From a virus, in IMG/VR virus record IMGVR_UViG_3300020159_003198, positions 1-27,805 of that record: a DNA stretch of 27,805 nt; one strand, given 5' to 3'. Of this stretch, positions 18,301 to 25,801 are shown in pieces (positions within the stretch are counted from its first letter, which is position 1; each line of letters opens with the position of its first letter). The notes beneath the pieces were generated by a model. The model did no database searches, was not told the DNA's origin, and worked only from the letters and a program-made list of their open reading frames with translations. Made by a program: the position numbers and the translations under genes.

Positions 18301-21228
18301 CCATATAATAAAATTTCTTATAGTGGTGGTACATTTATTGGGTGTATTAACCCATCCCCAACGCCAACAAATACAGTTACGCCAACTAAAACAAATACAC
18401 CAACCCCAACACTTACCCCAACCAACACAATTACGCCAACAAATACGGTAACCCCAACCAATACCATAACACCTACGCAAACACAGACACCAACAAATAC
18501 TATTACTCCTACGGTAACAGAAACCCCAACAGTTACACCTACAGTTACCATTACGCCAACAAATACAGAAACACCTACAAATACTCCTACACAAACGCCA
18601 ACAACTACTAAAACATTAACTCCAACACCTACAGAAACACCTACAAACACTCCTACAGAAACACCTACAAATACGCCCACAGAAACGCCAACACAAACAC
18701 CAACACCCACAGAAACGCCAACACAAACACCAACAACTACTAAAACATTAACGCCAACACCTACAGAAACACCTACAAATACGCCCACAGAAACGCCAAC
18801 ACAAACACCAACACAAACACCAACACAAACACCAACAACTACTAAAACATTAACGCCAACACCTACACAAACTCAAACACCAACACCATCACCATACCCA
18901 CCTAATGGTATATCATTATCGAGTAATTCAATACCTGAGAATAGTTCGACTAACTATGTTATTGGAACATTCTCATCACAAACCGCTAGTGCGATTAGTG
19001 AGACGTATACATATACATTAGTTGCAGGAGCGGGTAGTGGTGATAATGGTAGTTTTAATATTTCAGGAACACAGTTAAGAAGTTCTGAAGTTTACAATTA
19101 TGAAGCCAAATCATCGTACTCAATAAGAGTTCGTTCAACCAACTCACTTGGACAATATTACGAAACAACATTTACCATTAACATTACTAATGTTAATGAA
19201 ACACCTGCTTCAATCTCATTAACTAATAACAGTATCAACGAGAATTTAGGTGGTAATGTACTCGTTGGATATTTCTCAACAACTGACCCTGATGCGGGTA
19301 ACACATTTACATACACATTAGTGGCTGGTAATCATAGTGATGATAATGGGGCATTTAGTATTTCAGGAAACGAATTACGTAGTATTAACAATCTAAATTA
19401 TGAAAGTGATAATGAGTTTTGGATAAGAATTCGTTCAACAGACCAAGGTGGTTTATATGTAGAGGCTGAATTCACAATTTATGTTAACGATGTTAATGAA
19501 TCCCCAACGGACATTACTTTAAGTAGTGGTTCTCAAAACGAAAATACATCTACTAACACAACAATCGGAACCTTCTCGACAAGTGACCCAGATGCGGGTA
19601 ATACGTTTACTTATACATTAGTGGCGGGAACTGGTGATGCGGATAATAGTAGTTTCAATATTTCAGGAAATGCACTTAGAAATTCAATAGTTTTTAACTA
19701 CGAGTCTAAATCATCATACTTAATTAGAATTCGTTCTACGGACCAAGGTGGTTTATATTTTGAAAAACAATTTACAATTACAGTAAATAATGTTAATGAA
19801 ACACCAACAGATATTAGTTTAAGTAGTAGTTCACAAAATGAAAACACGTCAACTAATACAACAATTGGAACGTTCTCAACAAGTGACCCAGATGCTGGTA
19901 ACACATTTACTTATACGTTAGTTGCGGGGACTGGTAGTGGAGATAATGGTAGCTTCAATATTTCAGGAAGCTCACTTAGAAATTCTGTAGTTTTTGATTA
20001 CGAAACTAAATCATCATACTCAATTAGAGTACGTTCAACTGACCAAGGTGGATTATACACTGAAAAAGAATTTACAATTAGTGTTAATAATGTTGCAGAA
20101 CCAACATATGCAATCACATCATCAGCATATACAGTTGCTGAAGGAGATACAATAACATTGACCGTAAATACTACAGATATTGGAAATGGAACGTCACTTG
20201 GTTGGTATGTTGGTTATAACGGAACAACATCATCTGCTGATTTCTCAAGTGCAACAAGTGGAAATGTTACAATTAATAGTAATACGGGTACATTTACATT
20301 AACAATTTCATCTGACGGATTATCAGAAGGTAGTGAATCATTCTATGTGGTATTAAATAGTACCGGTGGAAGTGCTGCTGCCACAACAACCGATATAACA
20401 ATCTTATCATACCCAGTATTTACATTGGGAACTACTCAACCAAATTGTGTTACGAATGGTACGAGTACAACTGGTAAACTTTTAATTACAGGTGGAAACC
20501 CTGGTGACAAATATAGATATTGTGCAAGTGCAACATTCTCATGTACAAATAACGGTTGTTCATCACCTGACGGTACATTAGATGGTAGTGGAAATGCAAC
20601 AATTGATGTGAATTATGTAAATGGTCAGGGTAATCCACAATATACTGTTAGGGTTTACAACGCTAGTCCAAATTGTAATACTAGTGTTTATACTGACCAT
20701 ACAGTAACTTTATACGAATCAATTTGTATCACAGCAACAGTATCAAGTACAAATGCCGCATGTAATGGAGGTAACGGTTCTATAACTATTACCAATGTTA
20801 CGGGTGGAAGTGGTGGAACATTCCAAACTAAATTAAGTAGTGTTTACACCACATATACGAATTGGACATCATCAACAACATATAACGTACCTGCAGGTGC
20901 GTACACTGTTTACATTAAAGATAGTGCGGGTAAAGTTGAAGAATATTCTAGTACAATAACACAACCAAGTGCACTTGGAATATTTGCACAAAAAACCGCA
21001 TTTGACCAAATTTATGCATCCGTTTCAGGTGGCGCTGCAGGTGGTAAAACATTTGAATTATATCAAGATTATAGTGCACCATACGAAGTTGGTGGAGGTA
21101 GTTTAGTTGACACATTAACTGATACATCAAATGTAACATTTACTAGTGTTACCGCGGGTTATTATTATGTTAAAGCTATCGATAATAATGGTTGTACTGA
21201 AACAACTGCATATTTAATAACAATGTAA
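15367..21228 (+). CDS. Giant modular virion protein with hydrophobic segment, Thr-Pro stalk, cadherin-like, Calx-beta-like and SprB-like domains, 1953 aa
   Basis: Predicted large tail-associated protein combining a body and an adhesin-like arm. Order of parts: a beta-rich N-terminal region (1-380), with a first domain that looks Ig-like or CHU-type; a hydrophobic stretch (about 381-475) with an amphipathic part ([18 protein letters not shown]) and a strong membrane-type helix pair ([20 protein letters not shown]); a second beta-rich body (480-995); a Thr-Pro tract (996-1177); four cadherin-like repeats of exactly 100 residues each (1179-1578), with DPDAGN, DQGG and NVNE Ca-site-like motifs; a Calx-beta-like domain (about 1579-1680, with [11 protein letters not shown] and [11 protein letters not shown]); a Cys-rich domain (about 1685-1787); a SprB-like repeat (about 1788-1867, with [10 protein letters not shown] and [11 protein letters not shown]); and a degenerate second SprB-like unit ending in [15 protein letters not shown]. 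The final modules are typical of Bacteroidetes surface adhesins. No signal peptide or type IX sorting domain is seen. Attachment to the host is the likely role. Confidence 0.72.
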   Translation: MPLSNTYSGSFNITGFTKNKPDYIVTDSSSTGKKFATDTIVFSGGTTNHSSVRFDITYTGDADVAMVSFALDKGNQLSFSLNEQGPYVPFYVAHPIYGPNQISHTGQGIELSSGIKKSVYIIYNANQESVTENVLIYMSVGLTNGKTPTNNHNYTIEFNCPSPVYTYNVGVHVYSPYDSINTPKLTTTLVSLKEITTWTEIGPLGANITRVYHDKLMVLPAYPYYYGYNNKVYKVGVPFSRSFGLLYQYKLRISPLIREVLGNPDQITENVMGPMDWTGVFGFTEPGQFPACVFPVMDRGIIKQITDKVKIPQPQKYEYYLGFDYTNKQKSNDDYFVEYSFKEKKFYPITGLRHALNRLLNGYVRGVDIENSPEIIKTDFWGGLLDFGKDLFGVVPFVPGWVGDFLYNIFGLNIDLSQLFNWITGPLQQVMTKITAYVGQTFITSATVFIQTFLIPLYLFYVGVKFLIFIYDYIIPSDYTIEEPCRQLIRFKTTGPYIETGQTIIQNYSYLDYTFYSINNEVTLVTNKTRTMNGYYCDGAYFYQQSGNVVTTKELSSTTGLIKYDKDFNPILGFDKSITPDSPTFIQNGLSLLFLPYTSGVPINDPFDFSGFDFYFNFPISGSTTPDIGGEMEETQLNVDLYIPPGTSISFNSQEEADGIAQGLYDGMVSAITGTTDGDYNYSSPISVNDIGIVTSYFTHEIKIENEPKILGLFYNNTDNQNLTIGKNVFYDITGRYKVLNGFYSTTGDTSYRLFYKINDGQLTDIYTMQTSGSTIVSGVTSGNTLSVVTSNLNYTSDWYFFDANYNNIYNLTNDYKNKKVFNPNTLYNEAFMKRGYVSSGYTDLNIYDSNIGPVGSITEGETGTYLILSPWNHGETFYYYRGENVTVDIEEICTLQSTVVDPLYGFYIVGRDDNGFLSSLHNNVEMTIKVYVDAVLAQTYTGITSSLSEAKTYIPYTGISLTDNVTLIEIYSFDTPNPYNKISYSGGTFIGCINPSPTPTNTVTPTKTNTPTPTLTPTNTITPTNTVTPTNTITPTQTQTPTNTITPTVTETPTVTPTVTITPTNTETPTNTPTQTPTTTKTLTPTPTETPTNTPTETPTNTPTETPTQTPTPTETPTQTPTTTKTLTPTPTETPTNTPTETPTQTPTQTPTQTPTTTKTLTPTPTQTQTPTPSPYPPNGISLSSNSIPENSSTNYVIGTFSSQTASAISETYTYTLVAGAGSGDNGSFNISGTQLRSSEVYNYEAKSSYSIRVRSTNSLGQYYETTFTINITNVNETPASISLTNNSINENLGGNVLVGYFSTTDPDAGNTFTYTLVAGNHSDDNGAFSISGNELRSINNLNYESDNEFWIRIRSTDQGGLYVEAEFTIYVNDVNESPTDITLSSGSQNENTSTNTTIGTFSTSDPDAGNTFTYTLVAGTGDADNSSFNISGNALRNSIVFNYESKSSYLIRIRSTDQGGLYFEKQFTITVNNVNETPTDISLSSSSQNENTSTNTTIGTFSTSDPDAGNTFTYTLVAGTGSGDNGSFNISGSSLRNSVVFDYETKSSYSIRVRSTDQGGLYTEKEFTISVNNVAEPTYAITSSAYTVAEGDTITLTVNTTDIGNGTSLGWYVGYNGTTSSADFSSATSGNVTINSNTGTFTLTISSDGLSEGSESFYVVLNSTGGSAAATTTDITILSYPVFTLGTTQPNCVTNGTSTTGKLLITGGNPGDKYRYCASATFSCTNNGCSSPDGTLDGSGNATIDVNYVNGQGNPQYTVRVYNASPNCNTSVYTDHTVTLYESICITATVSSTNAACNGGNGSITITNVTGGSGGTFQTKLSSVYTTYTNWTSSTTYNVPAGAYTVYIKDSAGKVEEYSSTITQPSALGIFAQKTAFDQIYASVSGGAAGGKTFELYQDYSAPYEVGGGSLVDTLTDTSNVTFTSVTAGYYYVKAIDNNGCTETTAYLITM
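18352..18897 (+). repeat. Thr-Pro coding tract in the 1953-aa protein
   Basis: Residues 996-1177, Thr-Pro-Thr-x with more Glu and Gln than the tracts of the neighbouring gene. A block beginning ACAACTACTAAAACATTAAC occurs at 18601, 18733 and 18835, offsets of 132 and 102 bases (44 and 34 codons), showing unequal in-frame block duplication. The tract links the body of the protein to the cadherin-like array. Confidence 0.88.
18901..20100 (+). repeat. Four tandem cadherin-like repeats, exactly 300 bp each
   Basis: Units are 18901-19200, 19201-19500, 19501-19800 and 19801-20100, each 100 codons, with no indel in period. Each ends at Asn-Val-(Asn/Ala)-Glu. Units 3 and 4 are the most alike, with many of their differences synonymous. 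Units 2-4 carry [15 protein letters not shown] and STDQGGLY; unit 1 is the most diverged and lacks the DPDAGN site (it has [11 protein letters not shown]). The domain family is known for Ca-dependent adhesion. Confidence 0.9.
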
Positions 21229-21242
21229 TATTTTATAAAAAC

Positions 21243-21854
21243 ATGCCAAAAAACATTAAAGTAAGTTTTAAAAATCCACCAAGAGGTCAAGATTCAACAT
21301 ATAGTATGACAATCTTAAATATGGACTCGACAGGTATTGTATTAGATAACGATAGTGTTAATCCAATCGATACCACAATGGTTAGTTCATCATTAGTACC
21401 GTGTAGTGGAAGTATTTTCGTATTGGATTATAACCCAACATATACTTTAATTAAAAGTGGTTTAACATATAGTAATCTAATTACAGGTTCAATAGTTCCA
21501 CAGGTAAAATGTTCTACAACTGATTTGTTTCTCGAAAGTGAGGGTGAATGTTCATTGGTTGAGAAAACTGATTTAGTTGGTATCAATGGTAATCCAAGAG
21601 TTGTGTTATCCGTTCAAAATGATGGTGGAACTACAGTTACGGGTGTGTTAAATCTAAATTTAGAATATGGTTTTGTGGAACCATATCCCACATCATCATT
21701 AATAATATCACAATCTGGTGTAGGTATTAATTCGGGAAGTATTTATTTGGGTAGAGGAACATATTCTTTTGAAATGACCATTACGGGAAGTGGAGTACTT
21801 ACAACAGGTCAAACAGCAACTATTACATATATGAATTGTGATAATGTTATTTAA
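21243..21854 (+). CDS. Unrecognised probable structural protein, 203 aa
   Basis: No family is recognised. The product is beta-rich and Ser/Gly/Thr-rich with no Thr-Pro tract. It begins MPKNIKVSFKNPPRGQDSTY and contains two pairs of strands separated by short loops. Four cysteines (in VPCSGS, VKCSTT, GECSLV and MNCDNV) are spread through it. Residues 115-203 (RVVLSVQNDGGTTVTGVLNLN, then GRGTYSFEMTITG and ATITYMNC) look like an Ig-like or tail-decoration beta-sandwich. It follows the 1953-aa gene after 14 A/T-rich bases that include TATTTTATA and lies among tail genes, so a virion role, perhaps an accessory or capping protein of the fibres, is inferred. Confidence 0.55.
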   Translation: MPKNIKVSFKNPPRGQDSTYSMTILNMDSTGIVLDNDSVNPIDTTMVSSSLVPCSGSIFVLDYNPTYTLIKSGLTYSNLITGSIVPQVKCSTTDLFLESEGECSLVEKTDLVGINGNPRVVLSVQNDGGTTVTGVLNLNLEYGFVEPYPTSSLIISQSGVGINSGSIYLGRGTYSFEMTITGSGVLTTGQTATITYMNCDNVI

Positions 21855-21936
21855 CAACCCATTTATTTAGATAAATTTAATCATTATATTATTACAAATA
21901 TATTCTAAAGATATTTACTAGAATAGATAATTAATT
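21855..21936. other. AT-rich intergenic spacer with two weak inverted repeats
   Basis: At 82 bases this is the longest gap inside the structural block. ATTTAT (21861-21866) and ATAAAT (21871-21876) form a 6-bp A/T-only stem with a 4-base loop. TTCTA (21903-21907) and TAGAA (21919-21923) form a weak 5-bp stem. Neither is followed by a T run. It could hold a promoter for the following genes, but no convincing -35/-10 pair is visible. Confidence 0.35.
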
Positions 21937-22446
21937 ATGCTACTTGATTCCGGTTCACTTACATTTACAATTCCTTATTGGGTTCCTGAAACAGGTATTA
22001 CTCAGGGTTATGAAAATGATTTAGATTATGTTGCATATACAGGTAATACCTCATTTACAGGTATCACTTATTATAACGCAATTGGTTTAAGTAAAGTATC
22101 CGAGTTAAAAAAGTATGGTTCAAACGAATATGTTGGTATAACAATTAACCCAAATAACACAACCGGTTACACAATTGATGGTGTCTATTATCAAGATAAT
22201 CCTGAAGGTTTCACAATAATAACAGGTAATACGGTTGGTTTTACAAAAGAAGAGGTGATGTTTGAAGTTCTATCTCGTAATGAACATTTCTTAGGTTTTG
22301 TTGAAGAACCAACAATATATTCGGATGTTTATGTTGACCGCGGAAAACAAAGTGTAATGGAAATAAACTTAAGATTGGGTGAGGTAGATAATATGGGTGA
22401 ATTAAGTAATTATGGAAATGGTTATTTTAAAGTAAAAAAACAATAA
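21937..22446 (+). CDS. Unrecognised probable tail/baseplate protein, 169 aa
   Basis: No family is recognised with certainty. The product begins with LTFTIPYWVPETG, continues with a Gly/Thr/Tyr-rich beta region (YTGNTSFTGITYYNAIG), and ends in a more ordered part with FTKEEVMFEVLSRNEHFLGFVEEP and VYVDRGKQSVMEINLRLGEV, followed by MGELSNYGNGYFKVKKQ. The last part (external-marker phrase 'DRG...E..LRLGEV...L..YGNGYF') has the look of a conserved motif in marine phage tail proteins, but I cannot name the family from memory. It sits upstream of the 306-aa and gpI-like genes. A virion function is inferred from context only. Confidence 0.55.
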   Translation: MLLDSGSLTFTIPYWVPETGITQGYENDLDYVAYTGNTSFTGITYYNAIGLSKVSELKKYGSNEYVGITINPNNTTGYTIDGVYYQDNPEGFTIITGNTVGFTKEEVMFEVLSRNEHFLGFVEEPTIYSDVYVDRGKQSVMEINLRLGEVDNMGELSNYGNGYFKVKKQ

Positions 22447-22452
22447 GATTTA

Positions 22453-22464
22453 TATTTATAAATA
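22453..22464. promoter_or_regulatory. Perfect 12-base palindrome TATTTATAAATA before the 306-aa gene
   Basis: The palindrome contains TATTTATA (22453-22460) and TATAAATA (22457-22464). TATAAATA is the T4 late-promoter -10 consensus, and here it ends 12 bases before the ATG at 22477, a spacing that would put a start site just inside or at the ATG. Of the elements in this window it is the most promoter-like. Activity and direction are unknown. Confidence 0.45.
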
Positions 22465-22476
22465 AAAAGAAATAAT

Positions 22477-23397
22477 ATGGCCGTTGGAAGTTATGGAATA
22501 ATAAGACCCTCAGATGTGTCGCCGGATGATGTTGAAATATTTTATCATTACACATCGGGTAGGACATCTACCTCTGCGGTCACACTAAAAAAATTAATAT
22601 CAACAGATGTGTTAACACCCGTTTATCATAATTCTGATACAACTGATGATGCATCGGCACCAAACACCGAAATATTGGGTGGTTTATATAATTTAAAGCT
22701 AAGTGCTGATGATTTTTCAAATTTAGGGGTTTATACTTTACACATTAGACCAAAACAAATAAGAACATCGATTACCGATTGCGGGGTTTTAGCTTCATTA
22801 CCATCTGTTAGAGGTTTAATTATTGATACGTCAAATGTACCGGCCGAAGATAGAAGTAAATTTACTCCACAAGGATTGGTGGGTTATAGGGTTGAATATA
22901 TTAATACCACAAACAACCAAAAAATACCTAACTTTTATCGAGTAGTTACATCATCATTTTATTGTTTACCAATAACATCTAATCTTACTAACTCAACAGA
23001 TAAAGCAATTAGATATCAATATACCGACCAATCGAGTAATTTAATATTTTTAACAATAACACCATCATCGGCACCATCTAGTCGACCAAATGTGATTCCT
23101 TTTATTGGTCAACCAGGACAAAAAATTATATTAACAAATACATTTGTGAATCCAACAACTATCGAAGTTGATATGGTTGAACATGATGCAAGTACATTGG
23201 CACATGCATTGTACGGTAATCAAAGTAAAGCGATTGAACCGGGTATTTACACAATTTACGACCAAGATAATAACATCTATAAACAATATAACCTTTATGA
23301 AATTAAAGATGAATTTAGTGAAACACTATATGAAATTCGTGAAGAAAGAACGGATGTTGATGAGACATTAAATTTAGATAACATTACCGACGTATAA
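22477..23397 (+). CDS. Unrecognised probable virion structural protein, 306 aa
   Basis: No family is recognised. The product starts MAVGSYGIIRPSDVSPDDVE, an N-terminus typical of an assembled phage protein without signal peptide. It has a mixed beta-rich body with segments such as LGVYTLHIRPKQIRTSITDC, GLIIDTSNVP and GQPGQKIILTNTFVNPTTIE, and an acidic C-terminal tail (EIREERTDVDETLNLDNITD). The central VGYRVEYINTTNNQKIPNFYRV looks like a beta-sandwich strand pair. It overlaps the next gene by one base in TAATG (23397), indicating coupling to the gpI-like protein, so it may be a partner or chaperone-like connector of that baseplate component (inference). Confidence 0.6.
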   Translation: MAVGSYGIIRPSDVSPDDVEIFYHYTSGRTSTSAVTLKKLISTDVLTPVYHNSDTTDDASAPNTEILGGLYNLKLSADDFSNLGVYTLHIRPKQIRTSITDCGVLASLPSVRGLIIDTSNVPAEDRSKFTPQGLVGYRVEYINTTNNQKIPNFYRVVTSSFYCLPITSNLTNSTDKAIRYQYTDQSSNLIFLTITPSSAPSSRPNVIPFIGQPGQKIILTNTFVNPTTIEVDMVEHDASTLAHALYGNQSKAIEPGIYTIYDQDNNIYKQYNLYEIKDEFSETLYEIREERTDVDETLNLDNITDV

Positions 23398-25775
23398 TGG
23401 CAAAATATACAAGAGTCCCAAGTGCTGCACGTAGTGGAGCTGATACATTTAGTGATAGTATAGTTGGTAGACAAATTACCGATGGTAGTAGTCAATTAAC
23501 TAACACCACATTTGTAATTGATAGACTCGTACCTGATAAAGATAGTAAAACCTTTGTCACGAGCCCATTTTCCGATTTCATAACTTTAGATGACTTAAAT
23601 CAGGAAATAGGTAAGGTTAACACAAAAGAAGAAAAAATTAAATTTAAGGGTGCAAGAGATAATGTGGCTAAATCATTATTCGGAGCATTAAAGCATAGAT
23701 TGAATGTATCAATCAATCGAATAATACAAAATTTTCCTGCATCATTTTACATTGACAACACAATCGTCGTAAGGTCTTCGGAAAATACATTAGAAAATAT
23801 TAGTTATAGTGAAACTTTTCAAACAACAGAATTTAATTTTCAAAAATCAATTATCTTTAATCCATTTGATATTGTTTTAAGTGAACCGTTAAGTAACACA
23901 ATTGTAGAAACAGAAAATCACATTAGGAATTTTTATTCGTCATATACGAAGTATGTGTTGGATTATAATAATATTACATACGATATTATTAGTTATACCG
24001 AACCTAATACTAACGACACAATTACATTAAAAGTTAATGGTAATCCATTTAGTGGTGCAACTGGTTCTACTGAAAGTTTTTTAATAAGACCAAATAATGG
24101 TGTAACTGAGGAATTCTTCAATAACTTAGACGATGTTGAAGAATTATTGTTAAATAGGGAAACCAATCCAAAATACACCGCGAGTTTTAAAGTACCGAGA
24201 GACAGTTTTGACCAAAGTAAAACAGAAATAACTACGGTCGAAGTTAGTTGGCCAATGTCAAGAGATGGTTGGAATTTACAAATTATAGGTATGGATTACT
24301 TACAATTTTTGGATAAGGTAATTGTTTTGGCGGAAGAGATTGATGAATATAAATCAGATTTAGTTGTTAGATTTTTAACCGCACCGCAGTTATATGAATT
24401 TGATACCGAGGACAAAAAAGCCGAATCTATCTTCCAACTATATGGACAAAGTTTTGATAGTGTAAAAAAATACATCGATAACATAGCTTTCATGAGACAT
24501 GTGAGTTATGATGGAATAAAAAATGTTCCTGATTTATTATTAAAAAATCTTTCAGAAAATTTAGGTTTAAGTACTATCAAACTTTTTGACGAAACAAGTT
24601 TTAGTGATACATTATACACTAGACAAGATAGTACATATGGTGGAGTACCTATTGGTAAAAATTTAATTGAGTCTGAATACGAATTCTATAGAAGATTAGT
24701 AACCAATTTGGCACATCTTTATAAATCAAAAGGTACAAGAAAATCAATTGAGTTCTTTTTAAGATTTTTAGGTGCACCCGAACCAATGATTAAAATTGAT
24801 GAATTTGTGTATGATGTTACATCATTAACAAATTCTCCAATATTGGAAGATGACTTATATGATTTAATTAATGGAATTAAAATTGATAATCTAATTAATG
24901 GATTTACGTCAACAGTTTTTACAGGTACTACAGTTGGTGGTGATGACCATGGTGATACAATTACAGGTTATACTTTTAACTTGACATCTGTTACAGGAAC
25001 CACAACCTTCACAAGAGACGAATATCCCGTAGATGAAAATGGATTACCAAGAAAGACAACAAAATTTGATGGTTCGGTATTCTTTCAAAAAGGTTCGGGA
25101 TGGTATGACACTACTTTAGACCACAGGTCACCACTTACAATTGATTATGAAAATTCAGTTTTAACAGGTAGAACTAAATCAACAAAAACAATGAATTCAC
25201 CATATACATACGGTGAGGATTATTTCAATTATTTTAGAACTTTTCAAGGTTTAGATTATGGTTTTGATTTGAAATCAAGAATTGACAATAAAAAAGTTAG
25301 TTTTGCCGATAATCTAAATGAATCAAAATTAATTCTTAATAGAAAAAATATTAATGTATTTTTATCACCGTCACAAACAATTGAGTATGACGTTTGGAGA
25401 CAATCAAGAAATAATGAATTGACGTTTGGAACTTTAACACCACAAACAGGATTTACATTTGCCGAATATTTGAATACAGTAGTTAATCAAGTAATATCAA
25501 ATAGTAATACCATAAAATACGAAAGAAATTACTCGGATTTAAATGATGTACTTAATGATTATAAAACAAACACAGGATATACACCATACGATTTTACATC
25601 GGTAAACGAATATACACAGAAAATGTCACCTTATTGGATTAAACTTATTGAACAGTTTATTCCGGCAACAACATTATGGACGGGTGGCGTTTCAATATCA
25701 AATAATAAGTTTAATAGGTCAAAATACCGATACCTTAAACCAAATTACGGTAGCAATATGAACCAACAGTGCTAA
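23397..25775 (+). CDS. Tail/baseplate protein with P2 gpI-like core, 792 aa
   Basis: Predicted baseplate component. Residues about 429-462 carry YEFYRRLVTNLAHLYKSKGT followed by RKSIEFFLRFLGAPE, a pattern typical of tail protein I (P2 gpI family) and of related proteins of contractile injection systems: a helical bundle with 'yR.l......lyk.KGT...ie..lr..Ga'. Upstream, residues about 300-400 are helical (YLQFLDKVIVLAEEIDEYKS, then IFQLYGQSFDSVKKYIDNIA). The N-terminus (MAKYTRVPSAARSGADTFSD) and the region from residue 480 on, with Gly/Thr-rich beta sequence, are extra to the family, so this is a much enlarged version. In P2-type baseplates gpI pairs with gpJ (gp6-like) and gpW (gp25-like) to form the wedge core. 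All three are here, though not adjacent. The family call is from motif recognition and moderately secure. Confidence 0.65.
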   Translation: MAKYTRVPSAARSGADTFSDSIVGRQITDGSSQLTNTTFVIDRLVPDKDSKTFVTSPFSDFITLDDLNQEIGKVNTKEEKIKFKGARDNVAKSLFGALKHRLNVSINRIIQNFPASFYIDNTIVVRSSENTLENISYSETFQTTEFNFQKSIIFNPFDIVLSEPLSNTIVETENHIRNFYSSYTKYVLDYNNITYDIISYTEPNTNDTITLKVNGNPFSGATGSTESFLIRPNNGVTEEFFNNLDDVEELLLNRETNPKYTASFKVPRDSFDQSKTEITTVEVSWPMSRDGWNLQIIGMDYLQFLDKVIVLAEEIDEYKSDLVVRFLTAPQLYEFDTEDKKAESIFQLYGQSFDSVKKYIDNIAFMRHVSYDGIKNVPDLLLKNLSENLGLSTIKLFDETSFSDTLYTRQDSTYGGVPIGKNLIESEYEFYRRLVTNLAHLYKSKGTRKSIEFFLRFLGAPEPMIKIDEFVYDVTSLTNSPILEDDLYDLINGIKIDNLINGFTSTVFTGTTVGGDDHGDTITGYTFNLTSVTGTTTFTRDEYPVDENGLPRKTTKFDGSVFFQKGSGWYDTTLDHRSPLTIDYENSVLTGRTKSTKTMNSPYTYGEDYFNYFRTFQGLDYGFDLKSRIDNKKVSFADNLNESKLILNRKNINVFLSPSQTIEYDVWRQSRNNELTFGTLTPQTGFTFAEYLNTVVNQVISNSNTIKYERNYSDLNDVLNDYKTNTGYTPYDFTSVNEYTQKMSPYWIKLIEQFIPATTLWTGGVSISNNKFNRSKYRYLKPNYGSNMNQQC

Positions 25776-25789
25776 TCAAATTAAAATAA

Positions 25790-25797
25790 TATTTATA
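25790..25797 (+). promoter_or_regulatory. TATTTATA element 4 bases before the 651-aa gene start
   Basis: TATTTATA followed by ATAT and then ATG at 25802, in a 26-base A/T-rich spacer. It is the same octamer as at 1966-1973 and 22453-22460. The role is unknown; its closeness to the ATG argues against a simple -10 box for this gene. Confidence 0.4.
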
Positions 25798-25801
25798 ATA
25801 T

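Noticed and set aside
18283-18788. Reverse-strand open frames over the Thr-Pro tract of the 1953-aa gene
   Set aside because: Same composition effect; no start context or independent domain.
11514-21228. Diversity-generating retroelement target in the fibre-like genes
   Set aside because: No reverse transcriptase gene and no pair of template/variable repeats differing at adenines seen in the window; it could still lie elsewhere.
21861-21876. Terminator after the 203-aa gene
   Set aside because: The stem is six A/T pairs only and has no T tract.
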